The notes beneath the pieces were generated by a model, which saw only the letters and a program-made list of their open reading frames with translations, had not been told where the DNA came from and made no database searches. The position numbers and the translations under genes are program-made. A DNA stretch of 64,000 nt from Desulfoscipio sp. XC116. GTDB taxonomy: Bacteria > Bacillota > Desulfotomaculia > Desulfotomaculales > Desulfallaceae. Below are positions 55,232 through 64,000 of this stretch, one piece after another. The DNA is taken from the NCBI RefSeq assembly GCF_039851975.1, contig NZ_CP156660.1, positions 2,175,035 through 2,239,034 on the forward strand, given 5' to 3'. Position 1 is the first letter of the stretch; each line of letters begins with the position of its first letter.

Positions 55232-56461
55232 CTAATGTTCCGCCCGGCGCAGCAATGACATTTGGGGTACTGCACCCGGCCAGGGCAGGTATACCGTCTG
55301 GCGCGGGTGCGGTGCCGCCTCCAAATGATTTCCCTCCGCATCTGTTATCTCAGTTACTTCCAGATTAAATGATTCCCGATCCGGGGTCAGTACTTCCAAC
55401 GTTTCTCCCCGCGCAAAGCGATTGCGCTGTTCTACCAGCAGCATACTCCGCTGCCGGTCATAGCCCAGCACAACGCCTACAAAAGTATAGGGGCGCCGGT
55501 AGATGGAATAAGCGGGCGGTGTTTCACCAGGCCGGAGGCCGGTAATAAACCCGGTAGTATATTCACGGTTGCTGACTTTGCTAATTTCCTCCAGCCACTC
55601 GGAACGGACACTGTAATTCTCCGGATCGGACCAATAAGCGTCCAGCGCTTGACGGTATACCCTGGTGATGGCAGCTGCATAATGAATGCTTTTCACTCTG
55701 CCCTCAATTTTAAATGAGGTCACCCCGGCCTTAACCAAACCAGGCAAGTGTTCCAGCAAACACAAGTCACGTGAGCTAAGAATATAAGTACCCCGGTCGT
55801 CCTCCATGAACGGGAAATATTCCCCCGGCCGTTTTTCCTCCACCAACCGGTATTTCCAGCGGCATGACTGGGCACAATCTCCCTGGTTGGCCCCTCTGCC
55901 CGTCATGTAATTACTCAGCAAACAGCGTCCCGAGTAGGAAACGCACATGGCCCCGTGCACAAAAACCTCCAATTCCACTCCGACATGGTCGCGCATGGTT
56001 CCGATTTCTTCCAGGCTGAGCTCCCGGGCCAGTACAATGCGCCCGGCTCCCAGCGTTTCCCAAAGCCGGGCAGTGCGCCAATTGGTGGTATTAGCCTGGG
56101 TACTGATATGTACTTTCAAGGCGGGTGCCAGCTCCCGCACCAGAGACAGTACACCCAAATCAGATACAATTACCGCGTCCACACCCAGGCGGGCCAGTTC
56201 TTTAATGTACGGAGGCAAAGCATCTATATCGCGATGGTGAGCAAATATATTCAAAGTAACATAAACCCTCACCCCGTGACGGTGGGCGTATTCTACCGCC
56301 CGGGCCATGGAAGGAAGGTCGAAGTTGGCCGCGGCCGCCCGCAGCCCAAAGCCGGTACCACCCAGATAAACGGCATCAGCCCCGTAAGCAATAGCATATT
56401 TCAGTTTTTCCGGACTGCCCGCCGGAGCAAGTATCTCCGGCTTAACAGAACTGTCAGCCAA
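55232..56461 (-). CDS. U32 family peptidase / tRNA or rRNA hydroxylation protein
   Basis: 409 aa. U32 signature EVFVHGAMCVSYSGRCLLS with further cysteines in GDCAQSCRWKY that bind an Fe-S cluster. The N-terminal PEILAPAGSPEKLKYAI is typical of the TrhP/RlhA-type branch that uses prephenate in tRNA (U34) or 23S rRNA hydroxylation; older annotation is collagenase-like protease. TTG start. Its chorismate-derived cofactor link to the nearby aro genes is only suggestive. Confidence 0.88.
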   Translation of the reverse strand: MADSSVKPEILAPAGSPEKLKYAIAYGADAVYLGGTGFGLRAAAANFDLPSMARAVEYAHRHGVRVYVTLNIFAHHRDIDALPPYIKELARLGVDAVIVSDLGVLSLVRELAPALKVHISTQANTTNWRTARLWETLGAGRIVLARELSLEEIGTMRDHVGVELEVFVHGAMCVSYSGRCLLSNYMTGRGANQGDCAQSCRWKYRLVEEKRPGEYFPFMEDDRGTYILSSRDLCLLEHLPGLVKAGVTSFKIEGRVKSIHYAAAITRVYRQALDAYWSDPENYSVRSEWLEEISKVSNREYTTGFITGLRPGETPPAYSIYRRPYTFVGVVLGYDRQRSMLLVEQRNRFARGETLEVLTPDRESFNLEVTEITDAEGNHLEAAPHPRQTVYLPWPGAVPQMSLLRRAEH

Positions 56462-56479
56462 ATCATCATCCCCATTTAT

Positions 56480-56590
56480 CTAATTCCAAGACTCCCACTT
56501 TTATAAGTGGGAGCTCCTATTTCTGCTTCAGGTGGGGTAGAATCCCCATCTAAACCCCCGATGTTCAGCTTTTAGCCGAACGAATTCACC
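56480..56590 (+). repeat. Structured dispersed repeat, copy C
   Basis: The fullest copy: ATTCCAAG, hairpin CTCCCACTT-TTAT-AAGTGGGAG (56492-56513), CAGGTGGGG/CCCCATCT hairpin, then GATGTTCAGCTTTTAGCCGA. It ends 3 nt from the mltG stop. Same orientation as copies A and B. Confidence 0.75.
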
Positions 56591-56593
56591 GGT

Positions 56594-57652
56594 TTACTGG
56601 TATTTACGTATATTGGCGTTGTGAGCGGCCAGTGAGCTGGAAAAGGCATGACTGCCGTCAGGCTTAGCCACATAATACAGGTAATTGTGATTTTCGGGCT
56701 GAATAACCGCCAGCATCGAAGGCCAGCCGGGGTTGGCGATGGGGCCGGGGGGCAACCCGTTTACCCTGTAGGTATTATATGGCGAATCAACCTGCAGATC
56801 CTTGGTCAGCAGCTTCTCCTTGGTTTCACCCAGCGCGTATTGTACCGTAGCGTCTATTTGCAAAGGCATGCCCAGCTCCAGCCGGTTGAAGATTACCCCG
56901 GCAATGCGGGGCCTTTCCGAGTCCACCCGGGCCTCCCGCTCGACCATCGAGGCAATAGTAACAGCCTCGTGCAGCGTCAAACCCCTGGCTTCAACCTGCC
57001 GGATGTAGTCATGTTCTTCTATCACCTGGCTAAACCTTTTCAACATCATTTCCGCTATTTCACCGGCACCAGTTTGCGAACCCAGGAAGTATGTATCAGG
57101 GTAAAGATACCCCTCCAGGCCCCATTGACTTACAGGAACTTCCTGCAAAAAAGCCAGTTGCCACGAGCGATCGAGAGCTTGCATAAAAACATCCCGACCG
57201 GCAATCCCTTGCTTCTGCAATAAACCGGCTATCTGAGCCACGGTGTAACCTTCCGGTATAGTTATTTTAATCCTGTCCGGTGGTCCCTTGAGCAACACTT
57301 CGATAATGCCGGATACAGGCATGGCAGTGCTTAATTGATAAGTTCCGGGCTTCATAGCCCCATCCAGCCCCTGCACCCGGGCATACAAGCGAAAAGCCCC
57401 GGCGCTGCGAATTACGCCTTTTTCGGCCAGCAGGGCAGCAATTTGTGACGTGGAAGCATTTTGGGGCACGGCCACCGTAATATCCGCCGCGTTTTTTACA
57501 TTAACGGGCATCAGCGAAGCCCGCATTACCAGCCCACCCACCAGCAATAAAAATATAACAGCCACCAGTACGGTTCCCGGACGGCAAACAAACACATAAC
57601 GTCTTCGCCTGTCACGTTTTCCGGTCCAGTATTTAAAGTATTTATACGACAT
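56594..57652 (-). CDS. mltG: Endolytic murein transglycosylase
   Basis: 352 aa. Basic N-terminus, one membrane helix (VLVAVIFLLLVGGLVM), a LysM-like region (IPEGYTVAQIAGLLQKQG) and the YceG catalytic domain with Glu near 236 in IASMVEREARVDSERP, plus YNTYRVNGLPPGPIANPG. Cuts nascent glycan strands at the membrane. Neighbour of ruvX in many firmicutes, as here at a short distance. Confidence 0.94.
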   Translation of the reverse strand: MSYKYFKYWTGKRDRRRRYVFVCRPGTVLVAVIFLLLVGGLVMRASLMPVNVKNAADITVAVPQNASTSQIAALLAEKGVIRSAGAFRLYARVQGLDGAMKPGTYQLSTAMPVSGIIEVLLKGPPDRIKITIPEGYTVAQIAGLLQKQGIAGRDVFMQALDRSWQLAFLQEVPVSQWGLEGYLYPDTYFLGSQTGAGEIAEMMLKRFSQVIEEHDYIRQVEARGLTLHEAVTIASMVEREARVDSERPRIAGVIFNRLELGMPLQIDATVQYALGETKEKLLTKDLQVDSPYNTYRVNGLPPGPIANPGWPSMLAVIQPENHNYLYYVAKPDGSHAFSSSLAAHNANIRKYQ

Positions 57653-57744
57653 TAAAACAGCCTTTCTTTCATCACTTTTATCTATAGCTAAATTACCAAC
57701 TATCGACCAAGTTTATCATTCCGGTCCCTGGCAATTATAGCACT

Positions 57745-59340
57745 TCAGAATATCGGATCCGGCACCGGATCGTACACCCGGTCCGGTACCGCACCGGAAT
57801 CAGGGGATGACGGCACTTCATCTTCGTCTGCCGGGCCGTCATTCCCGGGTGTCTCTCCGGAATTAATTGGAACTGTGATCTCAGACTCCGGCAGCTTATT
57901 ATTTTCACCGGTTTCACCAGGAACGACCGGGGTAGTAACAGCAGTATCCGGAGGCACTACCACCGACGGTTCAACCTGGCCGGTGCCCACCGCTACAATA
58001 CGGCTGACCGGTTGGTAATAACTTAACGGCTGCTGCTCGGTAATTTTCTCGCCGTCTTTCCATACATACCTGACAGTAGCCACCTTAAATCCATTATTGC
58101 CCTTTTGTTTGACTACCTGTTCTCCGGATGCCAAATTGGGATCTTCCTCAAATACCGTTTTCTGTTCAATAGTTTCAGTTACCCAGCTGGCCATCTCCAC
58201 CCGGGGAGCAGTCTCCTTATTACCATAAACTTTAACAGTCATAGTGCTATCCTCTACCAGCGAGCTAATATAAATATAATTATCCTGGTTATTGGTAAAT
58301 TTAAAATCAATGGCCCCGTAGACTACGGTAGCGTCTTGACCTATAGGCACATAGCTCACCGGCAGAGTATGATTGCTGCGCTCAACTATCTTTAAATTGG
58401 CCAACAGCACAGCATTGTATAATGTGGAGGAAACTTGACAGACACCACCACCCAGCCCCTGAACCAGTTCGTTATTAATTATGACGTTGGCACTTTTATA
58501 ACCGGCTTCCGAACTGCGCGGTCCCACCACCCGATTAAATGAAAAACTTTCCCCGGGGGCCAATAACACTCCATTCAGGGCCGCGGCGGCAACTTTAATA
58601 TTATATGTACGCCCGGTCTGCCCGGCATCAAACCGGGTAGCGTATCTGGCAACGCGGCCATTGATGCGCATAGCTTCTATGTCTTCGGTAGTACGCTGTG
58701 GCCGGACAACCAAAAGCGGCAGTTCCAACGTACCAACCTCGGTGTCAAAGCTATCTCCTCCATATTTGCCGGCCGCATCTTTTACCAGCTCGGAGAGCTC
58801 CCTTTCCAAAGCGTCAAAGTCTATACCGGTACCGGCTTGAGCGGGGACTATTTCCACCCGATCGTCCGGTGTTACCCGAAACCCGGCGTTAACCGGTTCT
58901 GCAATTATCTCCCCCGCCTCGGACATGATACCTTTTTCCAGCATTCTCCGGTCAGCGGACAGATCAGGCTCAATTTGCCTGCCTTCATGCTTTACCTGAC
59001 GCTGTTCACGCCATTGGCTGATTATTGAGCCGCTATGCCCGACGGCAACCGCGTTTTGCAGCGTTTTTTCGCTATCCAGCGCTGCTCCCAGCGACCCGGC
59101 TTGCATAGTCCAGGTATTGTCCCCGTGTTTAATAACTACCAAACCACCGGCCAGTTTTTCAGCCATCAGAGTTAGTTGTTCACGGGCTTGTTCCCGGGTC
59201 AGCCCGCCTAAATTCAAATTACCCACATATACACCGGGAATAATCTTATTGTTCAGTGCAAAGGAAGCACCCGAAAAGCTAACCACAACGCCGACCACAA
59301 TTAAAGCAATAATACCTATTAAAAAACTAATTCGACGCAC
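57745..59340 (-). CDS. VanW family protein with peptidoglycan-binding and G5 domains
   Basis: 531 aa. Signal-anchor helix at 5-27; PG_binding_4 repeats around 40-200; VanW domain with FSFNRVVGPRSSEAGYKSAN and GLGGGVCQVSSTLYNAVLLA (active region with Cys); then a G5-like domain (EQVVKQKGNNGFKVATVRYV) and a Pro/Glu-rich tail. YoaR-like cell-wall protein; exact role unknown. Confidence 0.88.
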   Translation of the reverse strand: MRRISFLIGIIALIVVGVVVSFSGASFALNNKIIPGVYVGNLNLGGLTREQAREQLTLMAEKLAGGLVVIKHGDNTWTMQAGSLGAALDSEKTLQNAVAVGHSGSIISQWREQRQVKHEGRQIEPDLSADRRMLEKGIMSEAGEIIAEPVNAGFRVTPDDRVEIVPAQAGTGIDFDALERELSELVKDAAGKYGGDSFDTEVGTLELPLLVVRPQRTTEDIEAMRINGRVARYATRFDAGQTGRTYNIKVAAAALNGVLLAPGESFSFNRVVGPRSSEAGYKSANVIINNELVQGLGGGVCQVSSTLYNAVLLANLKIVERSNHTLPVSYVPIGQDATVVYGAIDFKFTNNQDNYIYISSLVEDSTMTVKVYGNKETAPRVEMASWVTETIEQKTVFEEDPNLASGEQVVKQKGNNGFKVATVRYVWKDGEKITEQQPLSYYQPVSRIVAVGTGQVEPSVVVPPDTAVTTPVVPGETGENNKLPESEITVPINSGETPGNDGPADEDEVPSSPDSGAVPDRVYDPVPDPIF

Positions 59341-59421
59341 CGGAAAGCCCCCTGTAAAAAAGAGTAATTTCTAAAACTCCAACTTGCTGTCATTGCTAGC
59401 ATACAACCTGCGACACTTAGA

Positions 59422-59526
59422 GTCCATCATTGCGAGGAGTGAAGCGACGAAGCAATCTCCGTTTTACAGCCCGCATTTCTTTGGGGACCTGCTGCGGAGT
59501 TTGAGATTGCTTCGCCGCGTCGCTGT
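59422..59526 (+). repeat. GTCATTGCGAG-type dispersed repeat, copy 4
   Basis: Left end CATCATTGCGAGGAGTGAAG, middle CTCCGTTTTACAGCCCGC shared with copy 2, right end truncated after GAGATTGCTTCGCCGCG. The preceding ACCTGCGACACTTAGAGTCC matches the flank of copy 1. Confidence 0.75.
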
Positions 59527-59540
59527 TACCGGGAAAAATA

Positions 59541-59580
59541 ATAAAGCTGGTCGCGAATGTAACAATTCGTCCAGCTTTAT
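59541..59580 (-). terminator. Terminator of the DUF1292 gene
   Basis: Ten-bp outer stem ATAAAGCTGG/CCAGCTTTAT with an inner CGAAT/ATTCG pair; TATTTTT follows on the minus strand. 21 nt after the DUF1292 stop. Confidence 0.75.
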
Positions 59581-59601
59581 AGCCACTATTGATGACTGGA
59601 A

Positions 59602-59922
59602 TTAATTATCATCCACATCTGATTCCAATACCTCCATACAGGCATCTCTAACCTTTTCCCACTCATCATCATCAATTTCCACCAGGATATCTTCGCCGTC
59701 TTCATCTTGCTCAATTTTCAGAACAAAGGCTTCCCCGTCCTCTTCATCTTCATCTTCGGGGTACTCCGAATCCTCCGGGCTTTCCGCATTTTCTTCATCA
59801 TCAATTAACGGCACGACAATAGCGTATCTGTTTCCTTCCAGTTCTACAATATCATAAATTATGACATCGTGCTCATTATTATCCTCATCGATAATGGTAA
59901 TAATCTCATCCTGCTCAGGCAA
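59602..59922 (-). CDS. DUF1292 acidic protein
   Basis: 106 aa from TTG 59922 with AGAGGTG 6 nt upstream. Very acidic; IVPLIDDEE and VLKIEQDEDGEDILVEIDDD are typical of DUF1292/YrzB proteins that sit between ruvX and mltG-type genes. Function unknown. Confidence 0.85.
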   Translation of the reverse strand: MPEQDEIITIIDEDNNEHDVIIYDIVELEGNRYAIVVPLIDDEENAESPEDSEYPEDEDEEDGEAFVLKIEQDEDGEDILVEIDDDEWEKVRDACMEVLESDVDDN

Positions 59923-59988
59923 AAAATTCACCTCTTTCCACAAGTTAGAGCTATTCTATATAAAAAAGTTAAAAAAGTCAATAAACCA

Positions 59989-60408
59989 TTACCTGCCGGT
60001 GTGAGCGTCAAGATAGCCCTGCAATATGATAGAGGCGGCCATTTTATCAATCACCTTGCGGCGCCTGGCCCTGCTCACATCCGCATTGATCAGCAAACGC
60101 TCGGCCGCTACCGTGCTAAGCCGCTCATCCCATGTCTCCACCGGCAGCCCCAGATGGCGGTGTACTTTATCCGCGAACATCAGCGCTTTCTCCCCCTGAG
60201 CCCCGGTAGTGCCATCCATATTACGAGGCAATCCCACCACTATTTTTTCTACCTCATATTTTTGCGCTAAAGCCTTTATTTTATCCAAATCTTTTTCCAG
60301 GCCGGCCCGGCGAACTATAGTTTCGACACCCTGAGCCGTCCAGCCCAAAAGATCACTAACGGCAATGCCGATTCTCCTGTCACCAAAATCAATGCCCATA
60401 ATGCGCAA
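59989..60408 (-). CDS. ruvX: Putative pre-16S rRNA nuclease (Holliday junction resolvase-like)
   Basis: 139 aa. RNase H fold: GIDFGDRRIGIAVSD (catalytic Asp), IVVGLPRNMDGTTGAQG, and ETWDERLSTVAAERLL. Processes 16S rRNA ends or junctions. The ireB-ruvX-DUF1292 order is standard, here interrupted by an aldo/keto reductase gene. Confidence 0.94.
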   Translation of the reverse strand: MRIMGIDFGDRRIGIAVSDLLGWTAQGVETIVRRAGLEKDLDKIKALAQKYEVEKIVVGLPRNMDGTTGAQGEKALMFADKVHRHLGLPVETWDERLSTVAAERLLINADVSRARRRKVIDKMAASIILQGYLDAHTGR

Positions 60409-60460
60409 GTTTTATTCAACCTTTCATATATAAAACATACCGGCGCTTTTTACAGCACTG

Positions 60461-61405
60461 TCAAATCACTTTAATGCAAAAATCGGGGCAAACGGATGCA
60501 CAATAACCACACAGTCGGCAGAGCTCTTCGTTCACTTGAGCCCGTCCGTTCACAATAGCCAGCGCCCCGGCGGTACACCTGTCCACACACCGGCCGCAGC
60601 CCCGGCAGTAATCTTCCACATGTAAACGGCGTGATTTCCCTTTTAGCCGGTCGGCCAGTTCCCTGTCAGGCACAGCACCGGAAAATTTGCTGATATTATA
60701 TTTAATCTCCTCCGGGGACTGCATACCTACAGCTACCGCAGCCAGCTCGGGTACAGCCAGTATAAAATCCATAGCCTTGTCCAGCTCAGGTATTAAATGG
60801 CCGCCTCCCAGACATTTCATGCCGTATATGCCCTTGCCCATCATGGCGGCAAAAGAAATGGCTTCCAGCATATCATCCGCCCCGCCGTCGGCAATGCCAA
60901 TGCCCGCTTGATTAATAAGGGGATGGATAACATCAAATTCCGGAATAGAGGCGGCGGCCCGCACCCCCGCCACATGGTGAGTGGAAATACCGATGGCCCT
61001 GACCAGTCCCTCTTCCCGGGCCTTAACCAGGTATTCCACCGCCTCCCAGTGCCCTTTAATAGTAAAAATTGATTCTTGCTCGTGTAATAAGAAAATATCT
61101 ACATAATCCCGTCCCAATGCCTTAACGCAGTCTTGCAGACTTTTAGCCATTCCCGCTCCGGTGGGTGCATATGATTTCGAGGTCACTACCGTATCCGGAA
61201 AGTCCCGCAAAGCCTCTTTAATATAGGGATAGCAACCGTATATTTCGGCAGTGTCCATAAAGTTAACCCCCGACTCCAGGGCCAGACGCATTAATCCGGC
61301 GCCGGCCTCAATACTAAGACACTTCTGCAACGGTCCTATGGTCAGGGTGCCAAAACAAAGCCTTGATACAGTTATATCCGTATTACCCAATCTTTTATAC
61401 TGCAT
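60461..61405 (-). CDS. Aldo/keto reductase with C-terminal ferredoxin domain
   Basis: 314 aa. TIM-barrel AKR (FMDTAEIYGCYPYIKEAL; catalytic-type Asp/Tyr, Lys in VVTSKSY; DYVDIFLLHEQ) fused to two 4Fe-4S motifs: CRGCGRCVDRC and CRLCGYCASVCP. Fe-S AKRs of this kind are frequent in anaerobes; substrate unknown. Lies inside the otherwise conserved ireB-ruvX neighbourhood. Confidence 0.88.
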   Translation of the reverse strand: MQYKRLGNTDITVSRLCFGTLTIGPLQKCLSIEAGAGLMRLALESGVNFMDTAEIYGCYPYIKEALRDFPDTVVTSKSYAPTGAGMAKSLQDCVKALGRDYVDIFLLHEQESIFTIKGHWEAVEYLVKAREEGLVRAIGISTHHVAGVRAAASIPEFDVIHPLINQAGIGIADGGADDMLEAISFAAMMGKGIYGMKCLGGGHLIPELDKAMDFILAVPELAAVAVGMQSPEEIKYNISKFSGAVPDRELADRLKGKSRRLHVEDYCRGCGRCVDRCTAGALAIVNGRAQVNEELCRLCGYCASVCPDFCIKVI

Positions 61406-61477
61406 ACTATATTACCTATATTTTCTTTCTGTCGCTGTAGCTTATTTGAGTAAACAAATCAGCTTGAAGAGATCAGA

Positions 61478-61732
61478 TTAAGAGGCCAGGTACTTCTTAA
61501 CCAGTTCTTCAAGTAATTCGTCCCGCTCCAATTGTCTTATTAAACTCCTGGCATTATTATGACTGGTTATATATGCGGGATCACCCGACAATAGATAACC
61601 CACAAGCTGGTTAATGGGGTTATACCCCTTTTCCTTGAGCGCTGCGTAAACCTGGAGCAGGATTTCCCGGGCCTTATTTTTTTCGGCCTCCACTTTGAAC
61701 ATGACGGTATGCTCGGTTGTTTCCCTGGACAT
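61478..61732 (-). CDS. ireB: IreB family regulatory phosphoprotein
   Basis: 84 aa. [20 protein letters not shown] and [20 protein letters not shown] are diagnostic of IreB/DUF965, a substrate of PASTA-type Ser/Thr kinases affecting cephalosporin resistance in enterococci (family knowledge). ATG 61732 with a run of seven G upstream. It follows alaS, as in most firmicutes. Confidence 0.93.
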   Translation of the reverse strand: MSRETTEHTVMFKVEAEKNKAREILLQVYAALKEKGYNPINQLVGYLLSGDPAYITSHNNARSLIRQLERDELLEELVKKYLAS

Positions 61733-61856
61733 GAGAAATACCCCCCCAAAATATTTACCCGCACCGTACTGAAATGGCAGGATATACTTTCTATTATAAT
61801 GTCGTACTCTATAAAAAAGCAAATAATGGTTTAAAATTCTCCGGCATATTAACGTT

Positions 61857-64000
61857 CTAATTGGCCGCCTGTTTGGTTACCAGTGCGCAGACTTTTTCCA
61901 GCGCATTATCCAGCCCCGCCGGGTCTTTGCCGCCGGCCTGAGCCATATCGGGCCTGCCGCCGCCGCCGCCGCCCACCAAGGGTGCGATTTCCTTAAGTAT
62001 TTTACCGGCATGCAGGCTTCGGCCCACCAAATCCTTACTTACTCCGGCCACCAGGTTAACCTTACCACCGGACGCCGCACCCAGTACAATAACCCCGGAG
62101 CCCATTTTATCCCGCAACAGATCCAGCATGGCCCGCAAGCTGTCCATATCGGAGGCATTGGAACGGGCCGCCAGCACTTTAATACCTCCCACTTCCTGGG
62201 CGGCATCCAACATGCTATGCACTTCGTAGCGGGCCAGGCGCGCCCGCATTGCCTCGGCCTCCCTTTCCATGCTGCGCAGTTCCTGAACCAGCGTTTCCAC
62301 CCGGTGCACCAATTCGTGAGCCGGTGCTTTCACCGTCCGGGCAATCAGGTTTAGCTGGTCTTCCTTGGCCCGCAGGTAATCTATAGCCCCCTGTCCGGTG
62401 ACCGCCTCCACCCGGCGCAAACCGGAGCCCACGCTGCTCTCACCCAACAGCCTGAACATGCCTACCTCGGCAGTGGAAGCAACATGCGTACCGCCGCAAA
62501 GTTCCAGGCTAAAATCCCCCATTTTTACCACTCTGACCCGGTCACCGTATTTTTCATCGAACAAGGCCATGGCCCCCATGTCCCTAGCCTCGTCCAAAGT
62601 GGATGCTAAAGTTTGCACCTTAAGGTTATTTAAAATAGCTTCGTTGACTATCCGCTCCACCCGGTCCAGCTCATCGGGGGTAATAGAGGAGAAATGGGTA
62701 AAGTCAAACCGCAGCCGGTCCGGAGCCACCAATGATCCTGCCTGGTTAACATGTTCACCCAGCACTTCTTTAAGGGCTTTATGCAGTAAATGTGTGGCCG
62801 AGTGATTACGGGCAATGTTCATGCGCCGTCTGATGTCGACCTGTACCGTCATTTCGTCATGAACCCGGATGATACCCCCGGTTACCCGGCCACGGTGCAA
62901 GTGCAGCCCTTCCACCGGCCTGGTTACCATCTCAACGGCCACCTCGGTGCTCTCGGCGCTTACCTTGGCATGGTCGCTCACCTGGCCGCCGGATTCGGCG
63001 TAGCAAGGAGTAATATCCAACACCAGCTCCACTTCCTGACCGGCCCCGGCCTGTTCCACCCGGCGGTCGTCAACAAAAATTGCTTTGATAACGGATTTAC
63101 TCGATAAGGCTTCATAACCGACAAATACAGTCTCACCTATTTGACCCAGCAGAGTTTTTAAATGAGCAGCCTTTTCAGATATATATTCGGTCTCCTGACG
63201 GGCACTGCGGGCCCTGTTGCGCTGCTGTTCCATTGCCTTGGCAAAGCCTTCCTGCTCTACGGTCAGGCCGTTTTCCCCGGCAATTTCCTCGGTTAATTCC
63301 AAAGGAAAACCATACGTGTCATACAGCCGAAAGGCTTGCCCGCCGTTAATATAATTAAGACCGGTCTGTTTGGCTTCCTGAATAAGCCTCGTAAGCATAT
63401 CAGTACCCTGAGCCAGCGTTTCTCCAAACCTTTCCTCTTCGGTCTTAACTACTCTGATTACCAGCTCGCGATTTTTCACCAGTTCTTGATAAGTGTCGCC
63501 CATTTTATCAATAACCGCTCCGGCCACCCGGTACAAGAAAGGCTCAGCCACGCCCAGCACCCGGCCAAAACGCACAGCCCGGCGCAGCAAACGACGCAGC
63601 ACATAACCCCGGCCCTCGTTGGAAGGCAAAGCACCGTCTGAAACGGCAAAGGATACCGCCCGGGCATGATCGGCAATCACCTTAAGGGCCAAATCGATAT
63701 CATCGCCCGAGCCGTAGCGCCTGCCGGTCAACTCCCCGGTAAAGTCCATAATATCCCGCAGCAGGTCGGTGTCAAAATTGGTTCTAACATTTTGCAGCAC
63801 CGAGGCTACCCGCTCCAGACCCATGCCTGTGTCAATGCCTTTGTTTTGCAAGGTTGTGTAGTTACCCTCTTCATCGCGGAAAAATTGGATAAACACCAGG
63901 TTCCATATTTCCAAATACCGGTCGCAATCACAGCCTACAGCACAATCGGGGGAACCACAACCCCGCTCGGCGCCTAAATCGTAATAAATTTCCGAACAGG
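61857..64000 (-). CDS. alaS: Alanyl-tRNA synthetase, 5' end cut by window
   Basis: The visible 714 codons start within the catalytic domain ([20 protein letters not shown]) and continue in one frame beyond the window. Editing-domain zinc site [11 protein letters not shown] and CGGTHV are present, as is the C-terminal Gly-rich [15 protein letters not shown] of the C-Ala domain. The N-terminal motif 1 and start codon lie outside. Confidence 0.95.
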   Translation of the reverse strand, partial: CSEIYYDLGAERGCGSPDCAVGCDCDRYLEIWNLVFIQFFRDEEGNYTTLQNKGIDTGMGLERVASVLQNVRTNFDTDLLRDIMDFTGELTGRRYGSGDDIDLALKVIADHARAVSFAVSDGALPSNEGRGYVLRRLLRRAVRFGRVLGVAEPFLYRVAGAVIDKMGDTYQELVKNRELVIRVVKTEEERFGETLAQGTDMLTRLIQEAKQTGLNYINGGQAFRLYDTYGFPLELTEEIAGENGLTVEQEGFAKAMEQQRNRARSARQETEYISEKAAHLKTLLGQIGETVFVGYEALSSKSVIKAIFVDDRRVEQAGAGQEVELVLDITPCYAESGGQVSDHAKVSAESTEVAVEMVTRPVEGLHLHRGRVTGGIIRVHDEMTVQVDIRRRMNIARNHSATHLLHKALKEVLGEHVNQAGSLVAPDRLRFDFTHFSSITPDELDRVERIVNEAILNNLKVQTLASTLDEARDMGAMALFDEKYGDRVRVVKMGDFSLELCGGTHVASTAEVGMFRLLGESSVGSGLRRVEAVTGQGAIDYLRAKEDQLNLIARTVKAPAHELVHRVETLVQELRSMEREAEAMRARLARYEVHSMLDAAQEVGGIKVLAARSNASDMDSLRAMLDLLRDKMGSGVIVLGAASGGKVNLVAGVSKDLVGRSLHAGKILKEIAPLVGGGGGGRPDMAQAGGKDPAGLDNALEKVCALVTKQAAN

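Noticed and set aside
1-64000. tRNA, rRNA or prophage genes
   Set aside because: I looked for cloverleaf-like and rRNA segments and for phage structural genes and saw none that I could support.

Overview
The window is a stretch of chromosome from an anaerobic, endospore-forming firmicute. The best match is the Desulfotomaculum/Pelotomaculum group of Peptococcaceae; this is inferred from gene content and order and was not searched. The evidence is a complete spoIIIAA-AH operon, the Bacillus-like order aroQ-pepP-efp-spoIIIA-accB-accC-yqhY, strong Shine-Dalgarno sites with many GTG and TTG starts, and anaerobe-type enzymes (CoA-disulfide reductase with rhodanese, 2[4Fe-4S] ferredoxin, Fe-S aldo/keto reductase, lysine 2,3-aminomutase). 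Most genes are on the minus strand. No rRNA, tRNA, CRISPR array or intact transposase was found.

Read along the minus strand from the right end: alaS (5' end outside the window), ireB, an Fe-S aldo/keto reductase, ruvX, a DUF1292 protein, a VanW/G5 protein, mltG, a U32 peptidase-like protein, a class B penicillin-binding protein, ablA-ablB (N-epsilon-acetyl-beta-lysine osmolyte), a regulator with three tandem HTH domains, ferredoxin, an FmdB-like zinc ribbon, mobA, a YqeG phosphatase and the shikimate genes aroE-aroC-aroK-aroB.

The type IV pilus operon follows: a cyclic-di-GMP-I riboswitch with a terminator, then pilB, pilT, pilC, a broken sigma-factor gene, pilM, pilN, pilO, a pilP-like gene, a secretin-N-domain protein without a pore domain, and the major pilin. 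From about 20 to 34 kb is a more disturbed pilus-accessory region. It holds a second pilT, a seven-blade beta-propeller protein, two sets of PilX/PilV/PilW-like minor pilins in opposite orientation, a lone GspH/FimT-like pseudopilin, a eukaryotic-type hexokinase, a D-amino-acid aminotransferase, an Rpn-like nuclease flanked by duplicated gene fragments, and remains of a DUF433/DUF5615 toxin-antitoxin pair. The plus-strand pilin set is clearly AT-richer than its surroundings.

The left third is conserved housekeeping and sporulation: tldD, prepilin peptidase, DUF3243, pmbA/tldE, aroQ, pepP, efp, a CD1247-like zinc protein, CoA-disulfide reductase-rhodanese, spoIIIAA-AH, a carboxyltransferase-BCCP fusion, accC and an Asp23/Gls24 protein. 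The carboxyltransferase has apparently been inserted between spoIIIAH and accB and fused to accB, whose own ribosome-binding site survives inside the fusion.

Two dispersed repeat families are present: four copies of a GTCATTGCGAG-type palindromic repeat, and three copies of a structured 80-120 bp element that resembles an orphan IS200/IS605 end. The strongest leads are two-level c-di-GMP control of the pilus (riboswitch plus an MshEN-like domain in PilB), the oadA-accB fusion with a preserved internal start, and the rearranged Rpn/minor-pilin region.
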